From contig JAEDCY010000013.1 of NCBI GenBank assembly GCA_016293915.1, positions 1-63,738 of the forward strand: a DNA stretch of 63,738 nt. The letters run 5' to 3'. Below, piece by piece: positions 33,474 to 42,761 of this stretch (positions are counted from its first letter, which is position 1; every line of letters begins with the position of its first letter). Origin of the DNA: Treponema sp. (lineage in GTDB: Bacteria; Spirochaetota; Spirochaetia; Treponematales; Treponemataceae). The notes beneath the pieces are model-generated. The model saw nothing but the letters and a program-made list of their open reading frames with translations, was not told the DNA's origin and did no database searches. Both the position numbers and the translations under genes were made by a program.

Positions 33474-34850
33474 TTATTCCATCTCACCGCGGAAGGTATT
33501 TCCACTGAGCTCTGTTATTTTTACGTTTACAAAACTTCCAATTTTTGAAGGGTCTGCTTTAAAAGCAATTTTTTCATGCTGTTCAGTCTGGCCAAGAAGC
33601 TCAGTCTTATCATCACGACTAACCCCCTCTACCAGAACCATAACAGTACTTCCTACACGCTTACTCATCTGCTCATGAGTATGTTCCAACTGCAAATCAA
33701 TTACACGCTGAAGTCGCTCCTTTCGAATTTCAACCGGAATCTGCTCCATTTTTGCAGCCGGAGTTCCCTCGCGAGGATTATAATAATACATCATTGCAGA
33801 TTCATATTTTACCTGACGCATTAAATCAAGAGTATCTTCAACATCAGCCTCGGTTTCGCCCGGAAAGCCCATCATAATATCAGTTGTAAGAGAAACATCC
33901 GGAATACGTGCCTTAATTCGGCCTACAAGTTCCAGATACTGCTCTCGTGTATAACGGCGGTTCATAGCCTTGAGCACTGCTGTAGAACCATTTTGAACCG
34001 GAAGATGGATATGACGGCAGATTACGTTCTCTTTTGCAATTACTTCAATTACATCATCAGAAAAATCTTTTGGATGTGAAGACATAAAACGAACCCATTT
34101 AATTGGCGAAGAGGTTTCGCGAAGGTGATCTGCTATAAGCTTGAGAAGCCGGGCAAAGTTTTCGCCACTTTCTGCATGATAACTGTTTACATTCTGACCT
34201 ATCAAAGTGATTTCGCGCACATTCATTTTTCCGAGTAAATCAATTTCATGCAAAATTTCATCTACAGGGCGGCTAAGCTCACGTCCTCTAACATAAGGCA
34301 CAATACAATATGTACAGAAGTTATTGCAGCCATGCATAATCGGAACAAAAGTTGAGAAAGCACCTGGCTCAGCTGATAATGAAGCAAAACGGTACTGTTC
34401 CGAATCATCAATCTGGAAGGGCTTTCTGCCCTCTTCTACAGCAGAAATTATTTCAGAAAAGTGATGCTTTGCATAAGTTCCTACGACGTAATCAATAAAT
34501 GGATATTCTTTTTTAAAACTCTGAAGAAGACGTTCAGCCATACAGCCCATTACAATCAGAGTAAGAGGCTTTGCTCCATTTTGAACATAGGCAGCTGCCT
34601 CTTCCAGCATTTTTGACTTTGCACCCGGACGGCATTCTCTTACAGCCTTAAGCCCGGAAAACCAGCCCAAACGACCTAAAATACGATTTTCTGCAGTTTC
34701 ACGGATTGAACAGGTATTAATGACCGCAACATCTGCTGTCTGCGCAGATTCTGATTTTTTCCATCCGCGTGCAATAAAAAGCTGTTCTACAGCTGCAGAT
34801 TCTGCAATATTCATCTCGCAGCCATAAGTTTCAAAAAAATACGTCTTCAT
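33474..34850 (-). CDS. miaB: tRNA-2-methylthio-N6-dimethylallyladenosine synthase
   Basis: This radical SAM methylthiotransferase modifies A37 of tRNAs. The 458-residue protein has the UPF0004 domain with cluster-binding C11, C47 and C103, the radical SAM CxxxCxxC at C175/C179/C182 and a C-terminal TRAM domain (~385-455). A larger than usual insertion (~70-92, RECRPGAKSKMLEEAAAYVQ) sits between the second and third N-terminal Cys. The ATG at 34850 is preferred over a TTG 18 bases upstream. lapA follows 60 bp downstream. The motif TDIMMGFPGETEADVEDT supports MiaB over the related RimO. Confidence 0.95.
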   Translation of the reverse strand: MKTYFFETYGCEMNIAESAAVEQLFIARGWKKSESAQTADVAVINTCSIRETAENRILGRLGWFSGLKAVRECRPGAKSKMLEEAAAYVQNGAKPLTLIVMGCMAERLLQSFKKEYPFIDYVVGTYAKHHFSEIISAVEEGRKPFQIDDSEQYRFASLSAEPGAFSTFVPIMHGCNNFCTYCIVPYVRGRELSRPVDEILHEIDLLGKMNVREITLIGQNVNSYHAESGENFARLLKLIADHLRETSSPIKWVRFMSSHPKDFSDDVIEVIAKENVICRHIHLPVQNGSTAVLKAMNRRYTREQYLELVGRIKARIPDVSLTTDIMMGFPGETEADVEDTLDLMRQVKYESAMMYYYNPREGTPAAKMEQIPVEIRKERLQRVIDLQLEHTHEQMSKRVGSTVMVLVEGVSRDDKTELLGQTEQHEKIAFKADPSKIGSFVNVKITELSGNTFRGEME

Positions 34851-34941
34851 AACTATATTATTGTACAAAAAAAAACAATTTTTATAAATATGTTTAATAA
34901 TACCTTTGCGTTAACTTTATTTTTGATATATAATAACCTTA

Positions 34942-35943
34942 ATGAGAAACCTAGTAACAATGAAAGACATTGCAGACGAACTGGATGTTACAGTTATGTC
35001 TGTTTCTAAAGCGTTATCAGGTAAAGACGGAGTGAGTGAAGATTTAAGGGCTAAGATTCTTGCTAAAGCAGAAGAACTTGGTTACAAGAAAAATCCGAAC
35101 TCCAGTAATGATGACGGATCCTCCCATAACATCGGGATTCTTATTGCAGAACGCAGTATGAATGCCAATGCTACATATATGTCTTTGCAGCAACCGCTTA
35201 TTTCCAATCTTACACAGTTGAATTATTACGGTATAACTGAAATTATTTCTGATGAAACAGAACATCTTCTGATTCTTCCCAAAATTCTTAAAGAAAATAA
35301 AGTAAGTGCTTTTATAATTCTTGGTCAGATGAGCAAAGAATATGTTCAGATCCTGAAAAATACGAATAAACCATTTTTATTCCTTGCCCACATTTATGAT
35401 GATGTAAATTCGGGCGGAATTATTACAGACAACCTTTATGCAGGTTTTACCCTGGCAAATTACCTTATTGATCAAGGCTGTAAATCTATTGGCTTTGTAG
35501 GAAATATTCAATTTGCAGAAGCAGTAATGGATCGATATCTGGGAATTGCAAAAGCCCTTCTTCATCATGGTTTTGATTTACGAAAGGAATTTATTATTCC
35601 GGATGTTACTGATTTTGGAGAAGAAATAAGTCTTATTTTACCAGATACAATGCCAGATGCATTTATCTGTAACGATTGCCGAACTGCCTACAAGCTGATT
35701 CATAATCTTGAGGGACTTGAATACAGTATTCCTAAAGATATTTCCGTAGCAGCTTTCGACGACGGTATTTTTGCAGATATAGGTATTCCAAAATTAACTA
35801 CCTATAGTATAAATTACAATACTATGGCTCAGCTTGCTGCAGAAAGCATAGCTTTGAAACTTGAAAATCCTAATTTCCACATTGGAAAAAAGGTTGTACA
35901 TGGGAATGTAATCGTACGTGACTCCGTACGAAAACAGAAATAA
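34942..35943 (+). CDS. LacI-family transcriptional regulator
   Basis: The 333-residue repressor starts with a LacI helix-turn-helix (TMKDIADELDVTVMSVSKALSGKDGVSEDLRAKILAKAEELGYKKN, ~6-50), followed by a periplasmic-binding-protein-like sensor (NIGILIAERSMN..., DISVAAFDDGIFADIGIPKLTTY). Such proteins bind palindromes with a central CG and release on sugar binding. Sites of that type exist at 18794 and 21331 in the fibre-utilisation locus, a possible but unproven target. The gene stands alone with its own terminator and is divergent from miaB. A start at the internal ATG six codons later is also possible. Confidence 0.92.
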   Translation: MRNLVTMKDIADELDVTVMSVSKALSGKDGVSEDLRAKILAKAEELGYKKNPNSSNDDGSSHNIGILIAERSMNANATYMSLQQPLISNLTQLNYYGITEIISDETEHLLILPKILKENKVSAFIILGQMSKEYVQILKNTNKPFLFLAHIYDDVNSGGIITDNLYAGFTLANYLIDQGCKSIGFVGNIQFAEAVMDRYLGIAKALLHHGFDLRKEFIIPDVTDFGEEISLILPDTMPDAFICNDCRTAYKLIHNLEGLEYSIPKDISVAAFDDGIFADIGIPKLTTYSINYNTMAQLAAESIALKLENPNFHIGKKVVHGNVIVRDSVRKQK

Positions 35944-35954
35944 AACTATAAACT

Positions 35955-35990
35955 GACCGGCTCTTAAAAAAGTCGGTCTTTCTTTTTATT
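35955..35990 (+). terminator. Terminator of the LacI gene
   Basis: GACCGGCT/AGTCGGTC (one G-T pair) with an 8-base loop is followed by a T-rich tract. Confidence 0.85.
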
Positions 35991-36020
35991 GACATATTAC
36001 TTAAGTCATATTACTATAAT
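35989..36020 (+). promoter_or_regulatory. Orphan promoter-like sequence
   Basis: A perfect -35 TTGACA (35989-35994) is followed by TACTAT at 17-bp spacing (36012-36017) or TATAAT at 20 bp (36015-36020). No coding sequence follows on this strand until 38 kb, so a small RNA or chance are the options. Confidence 0.4.
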
Positions 36021-36174
36021 CATAGATTACATAAAGTTAATCAAAAGTTAAAACAAGTATTTATAAATTATTTATTAAACAAAAACGTAAAAAAACTATT
36101 TAAAAAAGAATTAAAAACAAAATATTTATTTAGACTTTACTTATTTTTTTGTATATACGGATACGATATAGGGG
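36021..36174. other. A/T-rich gap without a gene
   Basis: The stretch is about 85 percent A+T, with runs of AAATT and TTTAT. I see no ORF with a ribosome binding site and no stable hairpin. Confidence 0.5.
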
Positions 36175-36275
36175 CTGTCTAAAAAGTATTGTCATGCTGA
36201 AACATAGGGAGCGGCACTGCGTAGCAGGTGTGTGCGAATGTGGCGTAGCGTCCGGAATGACACTAGGAAGTAAAC
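36175..36275. repeat. Family 3 repeat, variant long form
   Basis: It includes GTCATGCTGAAACATAGGGAG and ends with CCGGAATGACACTAG. Inner arms are degraded relative to the 10462 copy. Confidence 0.6.
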
Positions 36276-36368
36276 TTATTGGTCCCCCCCCTATTTCTTT
36301 TAACACAATCAGATTGTTTTTATTATTTAAGATGCCTGGAACCAGGACAGTGGTATCATTCTTGTATT

Positions 36369-37139
36369 TTATTCAGAATATTCTGCAAAAGCATAAGCAT
36401 TATGGTTATGAATACTTTCATCATTTTCTGCTTCTACGGAAAAATGCGTAAAGCCTGATTTTTTTAATCCAAGATATACTTCACGAACAACGTCTTCTAC
36501 AAAACGGGGATTTTCATAAGCATGTTCTGTTACATATTTTTCATCTTTACGCTTAAGAAGGGTATAGAGTGGAGTTGAAGCACAGTTTTCGATTGTAGAA
36601 ATCACATCTTCTATCCAGAAAAACTCGCTATACTGAAGACGTACACTTACAAGTCCCCTTTGATTATGAGCTCCATACTCACTTATTGCTTTACTGCAAG
36701 GACACAGTGTTGCAACAGGAACCTGAATTGAAACATAAAAGTTACATTCTCCATCTTCACTAACCTCGCCTTCATAAGAGCATTTATACTGCATAATTCC
36801 GGGAGAAGCTGTAACCGGAGCTTTTTTTTCTATAAAATAAGGAAATTCAATGCGGCCAAAGGCTTTCTGTGCAGTAAGTTTTGTTCGGATTTCTTCCAGC
36901 ATATCAAGAAAATGATGCATTGATATATCTGAATGATATTTATGAAACACTTCTATAAAACGGGACATATGAGTTCCCTTATAATTATGAGGAAGGTTTA
37001 CAAATAAATCTACAGAGGCTGTGGTATGCTGCTCACCGGCATTTTTATCCAGTACAACTACAGGATATTTTACACCTTTTACACCTACCTTCTGAAGAGG
37101 AACGGCCCGGGTGTCTTCTTCACTTTGAATATCTATCAT
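36369..37139 (-). CDS. folE2: GTP cyclohydrolase FolE2 (type IB)
   Basis: The enzyme converts GTP to dihydroneopterin triphosphate, the first step of folate synthesis. The 256-residue protein carries the GCYH-IB signature: LPHNYKGTHMSRFIEV (~50-65), the Cys region PVATLCPCSKAISEYGAHNQRG (~142-163) and the C-terminal HNHNAYA motif. The type IB enzyme works with metals other than zinc. It is 79 bp downstream of folD on the same strand, so the two folate genes form a pair interrupted only by a family 3 repeat. Confidence 0.93.
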   Translation of the reverse strand: MIDIQSEEDTRAVPLQKVGVKGVKYPVVVLDKNAGEQHTTASVDLFVNLPHNYKGTHMSRFIEVFHKYHSDISMHHFLDMLEEIRTKLTAQKAFGRIEFPYFIEKKAPVTASPGIMQYKCSYEGEVSEDGECNFYVSIQVPVATLCPCSKAISEYGAHNQRGLVSVRLQYSEFFWIEDVISTIENCASTPLYTLLKRKDEKYVTEHAYENPRFVEDVVREVYLGLKKSGFTHFSVEAENDESIHNHNAYAFAEYSE

Positions 37140-37150
37140 TTTTCAATTCC

Positions 37151-37230
37151 TGTCATGCTGAACTTGTTTCAGCATCTATTATCTGACACTAAGATTCCGA
37201 AACAAGTTCGGAATGACACTAGTTTATTCT
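37151..37230. repeat. Family 3 repeat pair between folD and folE2
   Basis: Two inverse short forms (GTCATGCTGAACTTGTTTCA and CGAAACAAGTTCGGAATGAC) are present. The right end contains the TAG stop codon of folD, in a segment (TAGTGTCATTCC, minus strand) also present at 10462 and 36260. Confidence 0.7.
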
Positions 37231-38094
37231 TCGTTCTGCACTTTCAAGTGTGTTCTGCATGAGCATTGCAATTGTCATTGGGCCTACTCCACCAGGAACA
37301 GGAGTAATAAATGATGTTTTTTCCTTCAAATCATCAAAATCACAGTCACCAATGAGGCGGAAACCTGATTTTTTAGTAGAATCTGGAATGCGGTTTACTC
37401 CAACATCAATTACAACCGCGCCGTCCTTTACCATATCAGCAGTCAAAGTATGAGGATGACCACTTGCAACAACGATAATATCTGCCTGACGCGTAATTTC
37501 TGCCATATTTTTAGTACCTGTATGGCACATTGTTACAGTACAGTTTACATCTTTGCGGGCAAGAAGAATGGAAACCGGTTTTCCCACAATATTAGAGCGT
37601 CCGATTACAACGGCATGCTTACCGCTTGTTTCAATTCCGGCTTTTTTAAGAAGCACGATAATTCCGTGAGGAGTACAAGGCAGAAAACCAGGACGGCCAA
37701 TCATAAGATTTCCTACACTTACAGGGTGGAAACCATCTACATCTTTCTCCGGTGAAATTGCCATAATCACTTTTTCTTCATTAATATGCTTTGGAAGTGG
37801 AAGCTGAACGAGAATTCCATGAACAGAATCATCTGCATTAAGCTGATCAATAAGTTTAAGAAGCTCTTCTTCAGATGTAGCTTCTGGAAGATGTACAGAG
37901 CGGTCTACCATACCAACTTCTGCAAGTGCTTTCTGCTTTCCTGTCACATAGCTTACGCTGGCTGGATTCTCTCCTACAAGGATTACTGCAAGACAAGGGG
38001 CAATTCCCTTCTGTTTCAGTTCACTTACTTTCTGTGCAACCTCTGCCCTTACATCTGCTGCAACCTGTTTTCCATCTATAATAACTGCACTCAT
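37219..38094 (-). CDS. folD: Bifunctional methylenetetrahydrofolate dehydrogenase/cyclohydrolase
   Basis: FolD interconverts methylene-, methenyl- and formyl-tetrahydrofolate using NADP. The 291-residue protein has the active-site segment VGENPASVSYVTGKQKALAEVGM (~38-60), with the catalytic Lys, the PLPKHI motif (~103), the Rossmann motif VVIGRSNIVGKP (~163) and PGGVGPMTIAMLMQNT near the C-terminus. The stop codon lies in the adjoining family 3 repeat. It is upstream of folE2 and divergent from the outer-membrane barrel gene. Confidence 0.96.
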   Translation of the reverse strand: MSAVIIDGKQVAADVRAEVAQKVSELKQKGIAPCLAVILVGENPASVSYVTGKQKALAEVGMVDRSVHLPEATSEEELLKLIDQLNADDSVHGILVQLPLPKHINEEKVIMAISPEKDVDGFHPVSVGNLMIGRPGFLPCTPHGIIVLLKKAGIETSGKHAVVIGRSNIVGKPVSILLARKDVNCTVTMCHTGTKNMAEITRQADIIVVASGHPHTLTADMVKDGAVVIDVGVNRIPDSTKKSGFRLIGDCDFDDLKEKTSFITPVPGGVGPMTIAMLMQNTLESAERRIN

Positions 38095-38123
38095 GTAACC
38101 TTCTATGCTCCTTTTCTGTTTTA

Positions 38124-38152
38124 TTGATAAACTGCTATAAAAACAGTATATT
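38124..38152 (+). promoter_or_regulatory. Promoter of the outer-membrane barrel gene
   Basis: TTGATA (38124-38129) and TATATT (38147-38152) with 17-bp spacing lie 43 bases before the ATG. Confidence 0.6.
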
Positions 38153-38195
38153 CTTATAGTAACAAAATATACTGAAATAAAAAAAAGGTCGCAAT

Positions 38196-38783
38196 ATGAA
38201 ACGCTTTATTTCTATAATATCTGCCATTCTTTTATTATCATCTGCCGTATTTGCTGAAGATGACTATGATGGCGGTGATTTTTACGACGATGATTATGTT
38301 TATGAACAAAATGGCGCTGGAGACCAGTTCTTAAAAATCGACATAGCTGCTAATTTCCCTCTAAATTTTGGTGATAAACTGTATGTAGGTCTTGGAGCTT
38401 CTGTAGGATATAGTTATTTTTTGAATAAATATGTGGCTGTAGGTGGAGATGCCATTATCGGATGGAATAATTCTCTGGGACAGAAACCTCTTATTACTGT
38501 ACCTGTTACTTTTGGAGTTACAGTACAGCCTTATATTGGAAAATTTGAGTTCCCTATTTCTGCCGGAATAGGATTTGCAACAATATCCTGTCAAAATCTT
38601 ACATATTTCCCGGGATTTTCTGCAAAAATTTCTGCAGGAGCTTACTTCAGATTTAATGAAACATGGTCTTTAGGAATTGATTCTATAGGATACTGGCTCC
38701 CACAATGGTTTATGAGTGACAGTTCAAAGAACGATAACGGCTTCTTTGCTACACTAGGCTTGAGTCTGCGATATCACTTCTAA
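38196..38783 (+). CDS. Small outer-membrane beta-barrel protein
   Basis: The 195-residue product has a signal peptide (MKRFISIISAILLLSSAVFA), an acidic Asp/Tyr-rich N-terminal stretch (EDDYDGGDFYDDDYVYEQ), then about eight amphipathic strands (for example KLYVGLGASVGYSYFLNKYVAVGGDAIIGW). It ends in LSLRYHF, the aromatic C-terminus recognised by the BAM machinery. The size fits an 8-strand barrel like OmpW/OmpX-type proteins. The ligand or role is unknown. A lipoprotein gene follows 27 bp downstream, likely in the same operon. Confidence 0.75.
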   Translation: MKRFISIISAILLLSSAVFAEDDYDGGDFYDDDYVYEQNGAGDQFLKIDIAANFPLNFGDKLYVGLGASVGYSYFLNKYVAVGGDAIIGWNNSLGQKPLITVPVTFGVTVQPYIGKFEFPISAGIGFATISCQNLTYFPGFSAKISAGAYFRFNETWSLGIDSIGYWLPQWFMSDSSKNDNGFFATLGLSLRYHF

Positions 38784-38810
38784 TATATTCGAATTGTACA
38801 GGGTAACAAC

Positions 38811-40028
38811 ATGAAAACTAAGATAAAAACCGTAGCATATACACTTCTTCTTTTTGTAATATTTAATCTTACAAGCTGCTGGCAGCCGATTTTTTATGAA
38901 ATTCGTAAGGATGTAAAGCCTGAAGAACCAACAGTTTCAGGTGTTATTCCAAATATTACAAGATATACTGCAGATGGTGTTGAGTATTTATTCGTTTCTG
39001 CAGATGGTGGAATCCGATACAAACCGGCCGCTAATAATATTCACGGAAGCTGGTTTCTTTATCCTACTCCATTTGCACTTGCTTCTTACGACTTCCAGGC
39101 GTCTTCTTTTGTAGGACAGCAGGTAATTTCTGTATTTGCTAATTCAGACACATTATATGTTCTTTCTGCTGAATATGTTTCAACAGGCTCAGAAGGTATA
39201 ACAATTCCATCAAATATCAATCTATGGGGAAAAACAAACAGCACACTCAGTTTAACTGAAGAATGGAAGCTCATTGATACAACATCAACTCTAAATATGT
39301 TCCCTATTGTCAAAGAATATAATACAGATTATTACACAAACTTCTTTAATGTATTCCAGACAAATTCTCCTATGGCAGCCCACAGACACACTTATATCTG
39401 TACATATGATTCAGTTACTTTGAAATATAGATATTTTGAACTGATTGGTACAAATCCACCGGTAGAAATTACAATTTCAAGAGTTGAAGATGCTATAGCT
39501 GGAGATACATATCTTGATGGATCTAAAGCACGTGTTTATTCAGCTGCATACTTAAATGGCAGCGTAAGATTCTACTCTTCAAGAGCTGTTGTAACTGATG
39601 AAACCTTTACAGAAGAAGCAAAACACATTTATTATGGTGAAAGTACTGCCCTCTGGTATACAGATGGCACAACAGCTTCTATGGCTCTTAATGCCGGTGA
39701 ATATATTTCTTGCCTTGAAGTTTGTTCTGATGCTATTCTTATTGGCCGAGGTGCAACCTTCATTGAAAGTAAAGATGCAGGAATCGTAAAAACAACTCGT
39801 GAGGAAAATGGTACACCAGGAAGTTTTCTTGTACCATTTGCTACAAATGCTTCTTTCCAGATTTCTGAAGTTTATACTGTTCTTACATTATTAAATGCAA
39901 CTCCAGGATATCCTGAACTTTCAAGTTCTTTGTATTCTTCTGTTTCATTCTATAGTACAAACGGTGTATTCAAGAATATAGGCCTCTGGTCTTACTATCC
40001 GGAACGCGGAAACTGGAACCGAGAGTAA
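38811..40028 (+). CDS. Treponemal lipoprotein, function unknown
   Basis: The 405-residue product has a lipoprotein signal (MKTKIKTVAYTLLLFVIFNLTSC, Cys at 23). The mature part is beta-rich with several repeats of FVSADGG/SYDFQASSF-like strands (YLFVSADGGIRYKPAANN, DTLYVLSAEYVSTGSEG), suggesting a propeller-like fold. No enzyme motif is seen. It sits 27 bp after the barrel gene, so the two may act together at the outer membrane. A family 2 repeat starts directly after its stop. Confidence 0.65.
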   Translation: MKTKIKTVAYTLLLFVIFNLTSCWQPIFYEIRKDVKPEEPTVSGVIPNITRYTADGVEYLFVSADGGIRYKPAANNIHGSWFLYPTPFALASYDFQASSFVGQQVISVFANSDTLYVLSAEYVSTGSEGITIPSNINLWGKTNSTLSLTEEWKLIDTTSTLNMFPIVKEYNTDYYTNFFNVFQTNSPMAAHRHTYICTYDSVTLKYRYFELIGTNPPVEITISRVEDAIAGDTYLDGSKARVYSAAYLNGSVRFYSSRAVVTDETFTEEAKHIYYGESTALWYTDGTTASMALNAGEYISCLEVCSDAILIGRGATFIESKDAGIVKTTREENGTPGSFLVPFATNASFQISEVYTVLTLLNATPGYPELSSSLYSSVSFYSTNGVFKNIGLWSYYPERGNWNRE

Positions 40029-40118
40029 GCCAATAATAGGAGAGCCGTTAAAAAGCAAGCTGCGACAGCGGGTTGCTTTAGGCTCAACAAGAAAATGGCT
40101 CAAGCGGCGAGACTATGC
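40029..40118 (+). repeat. Family 2 structured repeat, copy C
   Basis: The outer stem is GAGCC/GGCTC where other copies have GAACC/GGTTC, a compensatory change. Stem 1 is AAAGCAA/TTGCTTT and arm 2 is GCGGC/GCCGC. Confidence 0.75.
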
Positions 40119-40159
40119 GAGCCGCCTAGTATAGAAGGACCGACAAAACGGAGAAGTTA

Positions 40160-42760
40160 TTGGCTGATTCACTTTTTGAACAAATCAAACTGACTCAGGA
40201 ACCTCTGGCTGCAAGAATGCGGCCAAGGAACCTTGACGAATATATTGGCCAGGACCATATTGTTGGAAAAGGACGACTTCTTCGCCGTGCCATTGCTGCC
40301 GATCAGCTCACTTCTGTAATTTTTTATGGACCTCCGGGAAGCGGTAAAACTACCCTGGCCCGAGTTATTGCAAATCATACAAAATCAAACTTTATTACCC
40401 TGAATGCCGTTCTTACCGGCGTTCAGAATATCCGTGATTCAATTAAGCAGGCAGAAGATTACTATAACCTTTACAGCCGCCGTACCATTCTCTTTGTAGA
40501 TGAAGTTCACCGCTGGAATAAAAGCCAGCAGGATGCACTTTTGCCCTGGGTAGAAAACGGAACTATTATTCTGATTGGAGCAACAACCGAGAATCCTTTT
40601 TTTGAAGTAAACAAGGCTCTTGTTTCTCGTTCCCGCGTTTTCCAGCTAAAGCCTCTTACCTATAATGATCTTGAGAAGGCTGCCCACCAGGCATTAACTG
40701 ATGTAGAACGAGGTTACGGCCACTGGAAAGTTGAGTTTGAAGAAGGAGCTCTTGAACATCTTATTGAAACAGCCAATGGCGATGCCCGCTCTCTTTTGAA
40801 CGCCCTTGAGCTTGCAATTGAAACTACTCCGGAAAAATGGTCGCCATACACAGAGCCGCCGGTTCCTGCTTATGGAACTCAGATTTATATAAGCAAAGAA
40901 GCAGCCGAAGAATCTATTCAAAAAAAGGTTGTGCTTTACGACCGCGACGGCGACTATCATTACGATATAATTTCTGCTTTTATAAAATCTTTAAGAGGGC
41001 GCGACCCGGATGCTGCCTGTTACTGGCTGGCCCGTATGGTTGCCGCAGGCGAAGACCCGCATTTTATTTTCCGCCGTATGCTGATTTCTGCCTGTGAAGA
41101 TACAGGACTTGCTGACCCGAATGCAATTTCTATCGTAGAAAGCTGTGCTCAGGCCTTTGACCGAGTTGGTATGCCGGAGGGCCGATACTTTCTGGCTCAT
41201 GCGGCACTATATCTTGCAACAGCACCAAAATCAAACAGCAGCATGGCCTTTTTTGATGCACTGGCCAGCGTAGAAAAGGAAGACGCAGAAGTGCCTAATC
41301 ACCTTCGCGACAACAGTCGTGACGCAGAAGGCTTTGGACACGGAGCCGGCTACCTCTACCCTCACGCTTACCGCGACCACTGGGTTGCACAGCAGTATCT
41401 GCCGGATACTTTGAGCGGACGTGTTTTCTATAATCCAAGTACACAGGGCTACGAAGCAACAATCCGGGAAGATGTGCTTTCGCGCAGAGAGCTTCAGATT
41501 GCTTCTATTCTGGAAAAAGCACAAAGTCATGAGCAATATACTTCTGATGAACTGGCTTCCTCACCAGAAGAAACCGGCTCAATAAATATTTTCAGGGCAA
41601 TAAAAAACGCCGCCGGAACAGGTTCTGACGGGGATGGAGAAAAGTCTGAATTTGGTGAAAATCCAATTTCAGAATGGTGGGTAAACGAACACTTTAAGAG
41701 TGGTTCAGTAAAGACGGAAGAAAACCTTACTTTTAGTCCGAAAGATCCGGCAAAGGAAGTTGTACTCGACAGGGCAGACCGTTTCTGGAGACAGAGGCTT
41801 GATTCAAACCGCGCCGAAGTTCTGCTTGGAATCCGCGACACCATGATTTCTATGGCCGAATTGCTGCGACATCACCGCTCTCTTATCTGGAATGCCGACA
41901 GCGGTCTTTTGCTTTGGGATATAGCAAGAAAAACTCCGGAAGGAGTTACCTGCGGTGTCTGCCGTACAGAAAAAGGAATGCAGATTCTTGAACAGTATGG
42001 CCGTACTCTTGGAAGCCTTGACCGCCCTATTCTGCAGTACCGCGGATCTTCTGTTTCAACTGATTTTCTGACTCAAAAAGATTTTTATAACATTCTCGTA
42101 AAATTCCAGTACAACGGAGCAGTTTTTGACCGTGTATTCTTCACAGACCCTTTTGCAAGTGAGCCTTCGATTATAGCACTGGCAGATTCTCTTGCAGGAA
42201 TTATGACACCGCAAAAAGATGCTGAAGAAAGTGACAGACCAGCCATTCCATATTCGGATATAGACAAGAGTGAAGATAAAAGCGATGAAGATTTTGCTTA
42301 TGAATGTCCGCTTGCAACCGGCTGGAAAGTTGTGATTTCGCAGAAGATTCCTTGCCACGGACAGCATATCAGTGAGCTGGTACGAAAACAGGTTCTCTCA
42401 CCAGAAAGCCTAGGGCCATTTAAAGAAACTCTGGATAAAATGGAAGCCGCTGAACAGGAATTCTTTGGCGACAGAGAAAACCCGCTCTTCTCATGGGATG
42501 GCATTTACATCGCTAACCTTTTCCGTAAACGAGGCTTCACCGTGCGCGTCGCCTCTCAGGTACTCACCGAAAAGCGTCGCATAACTCCGGCAGAAATTGA
42601 AAAATGGTTTAGCCCGGAGAACTCAGCTTACGGTGCCAAAATGTGCCAGGCAGCAGGAAGCGCAGAGTTACAGAAAATTGTAAATTTGCTGATTGCTGCG
42701 TGTGATAGAACTATTTTTGAATGGAAAAGCGAAATCGCCTTTTTCACGATTGAAAAATAA
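40160..42760 (+). CDS. rarA: RarA (MgsA) ATPase fused to a ~420-residue unassigned C-terminal domain
   Basis: RarA is a clamp-loader-like AAA+ ATPase acting at stalled replication forks. Residues 1-~440 form a complete RarA: Walker A GPPGSGKTT (57-65), Walker B TILFVDEVHR (109-118), sensor ATTENP (141-146) and the C-terminal RarA segment (HLRDNSRDAEGFGHGAGYLYPHAY). The remaining ~420 residues are extra. They contain RFWRQRLDSNRAEVLLGIRDTMI, a Rossmann-like stretch (LIWNADSGLLLWDIARKTPEGVTCGVCRTEKG) and a long acidic linker. I do not recognise this domain; a degenerate methyltransferase-like fold is one guess. The start is TTG at 40160, with GGAGAAG 3 bases upstream. A convergent family 1 repeat follows. 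Confidence 0.88.
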   Translation: MADSLFEQIKLTQEPLAARMRPRNLDEYIGQDHIVGKGRLLRRAIAADQLTSVIFYGPPGSGKTTLARVIANHTKSNFITLNAVLTGVQNIRDSIKQAEDYYNLYSRRTILFVDEVHRWNKSQQDALLPWVENGTIILIGATTENPFFEVNKALVSRSRVFQLKPLTYNDLEKAAHQALTDVERGYGHWKVEFEEGALEHLIETANGDARSLLNALELAIETTPEKWSPYTEPPVPAYGTQIYISKEAAEESIQKKVVLYDRDGDYHYDIISAFIKSLRGRDPDAACYWLARMVAAGEDPHFIFRRMLISACEDTGLADPNAISIVESCAQAFDRVGMPEGRYFLAHAALYLATAPKSNSSMAFFDALASVEKEDAEVPNHLRDNSRDAEGFGHGAGYLYPHAYRDHWVAQQYLPDTLSGRVFYNPSTQGYEATIREDVLSRRELQIASILEKAQSHEQYTSDELASSPEETGSINIFRAIKNAAGTGSDGDGEKSEFGENPISEWWVNEHFKSGSVKTEENLTFSPKDPAKEVVLDRADRFWRQRLDSNRAEVLLGIRDTMISMAELLRHHRSLIWNADSGLLLWDIARKTPEGVTCGVCRTEKGMQILEQYGRTLGSLDRPILQYRGSSVSTDFLTQKDFYNILVKFQYNGAVFDRVFFTDPFASEPSIIALADSLAGIMTPQKDAEESDRPAIPYSDIDKSEDKSDEDFAYECPLATGWKVVISQKIPCHGQHISELVRKQVLSPESLGPFKETLDKMEAAEQEFFGDRENPLFSWDGIYIANLFRKRGFTVRVASQVLTEKRRITPAEIEKWFSPENSAYGAKMCQAAGSAELQKIVNLLIAACDRTIFEWKSEIAFFTIEK

Positions 42761-42761
42761 T

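Noticed and set aside
36149..36451. 100-codon plus-strand ORF
   Set aside because: It consists of a family 3 repeat and the antisense of folE2; no protein features.
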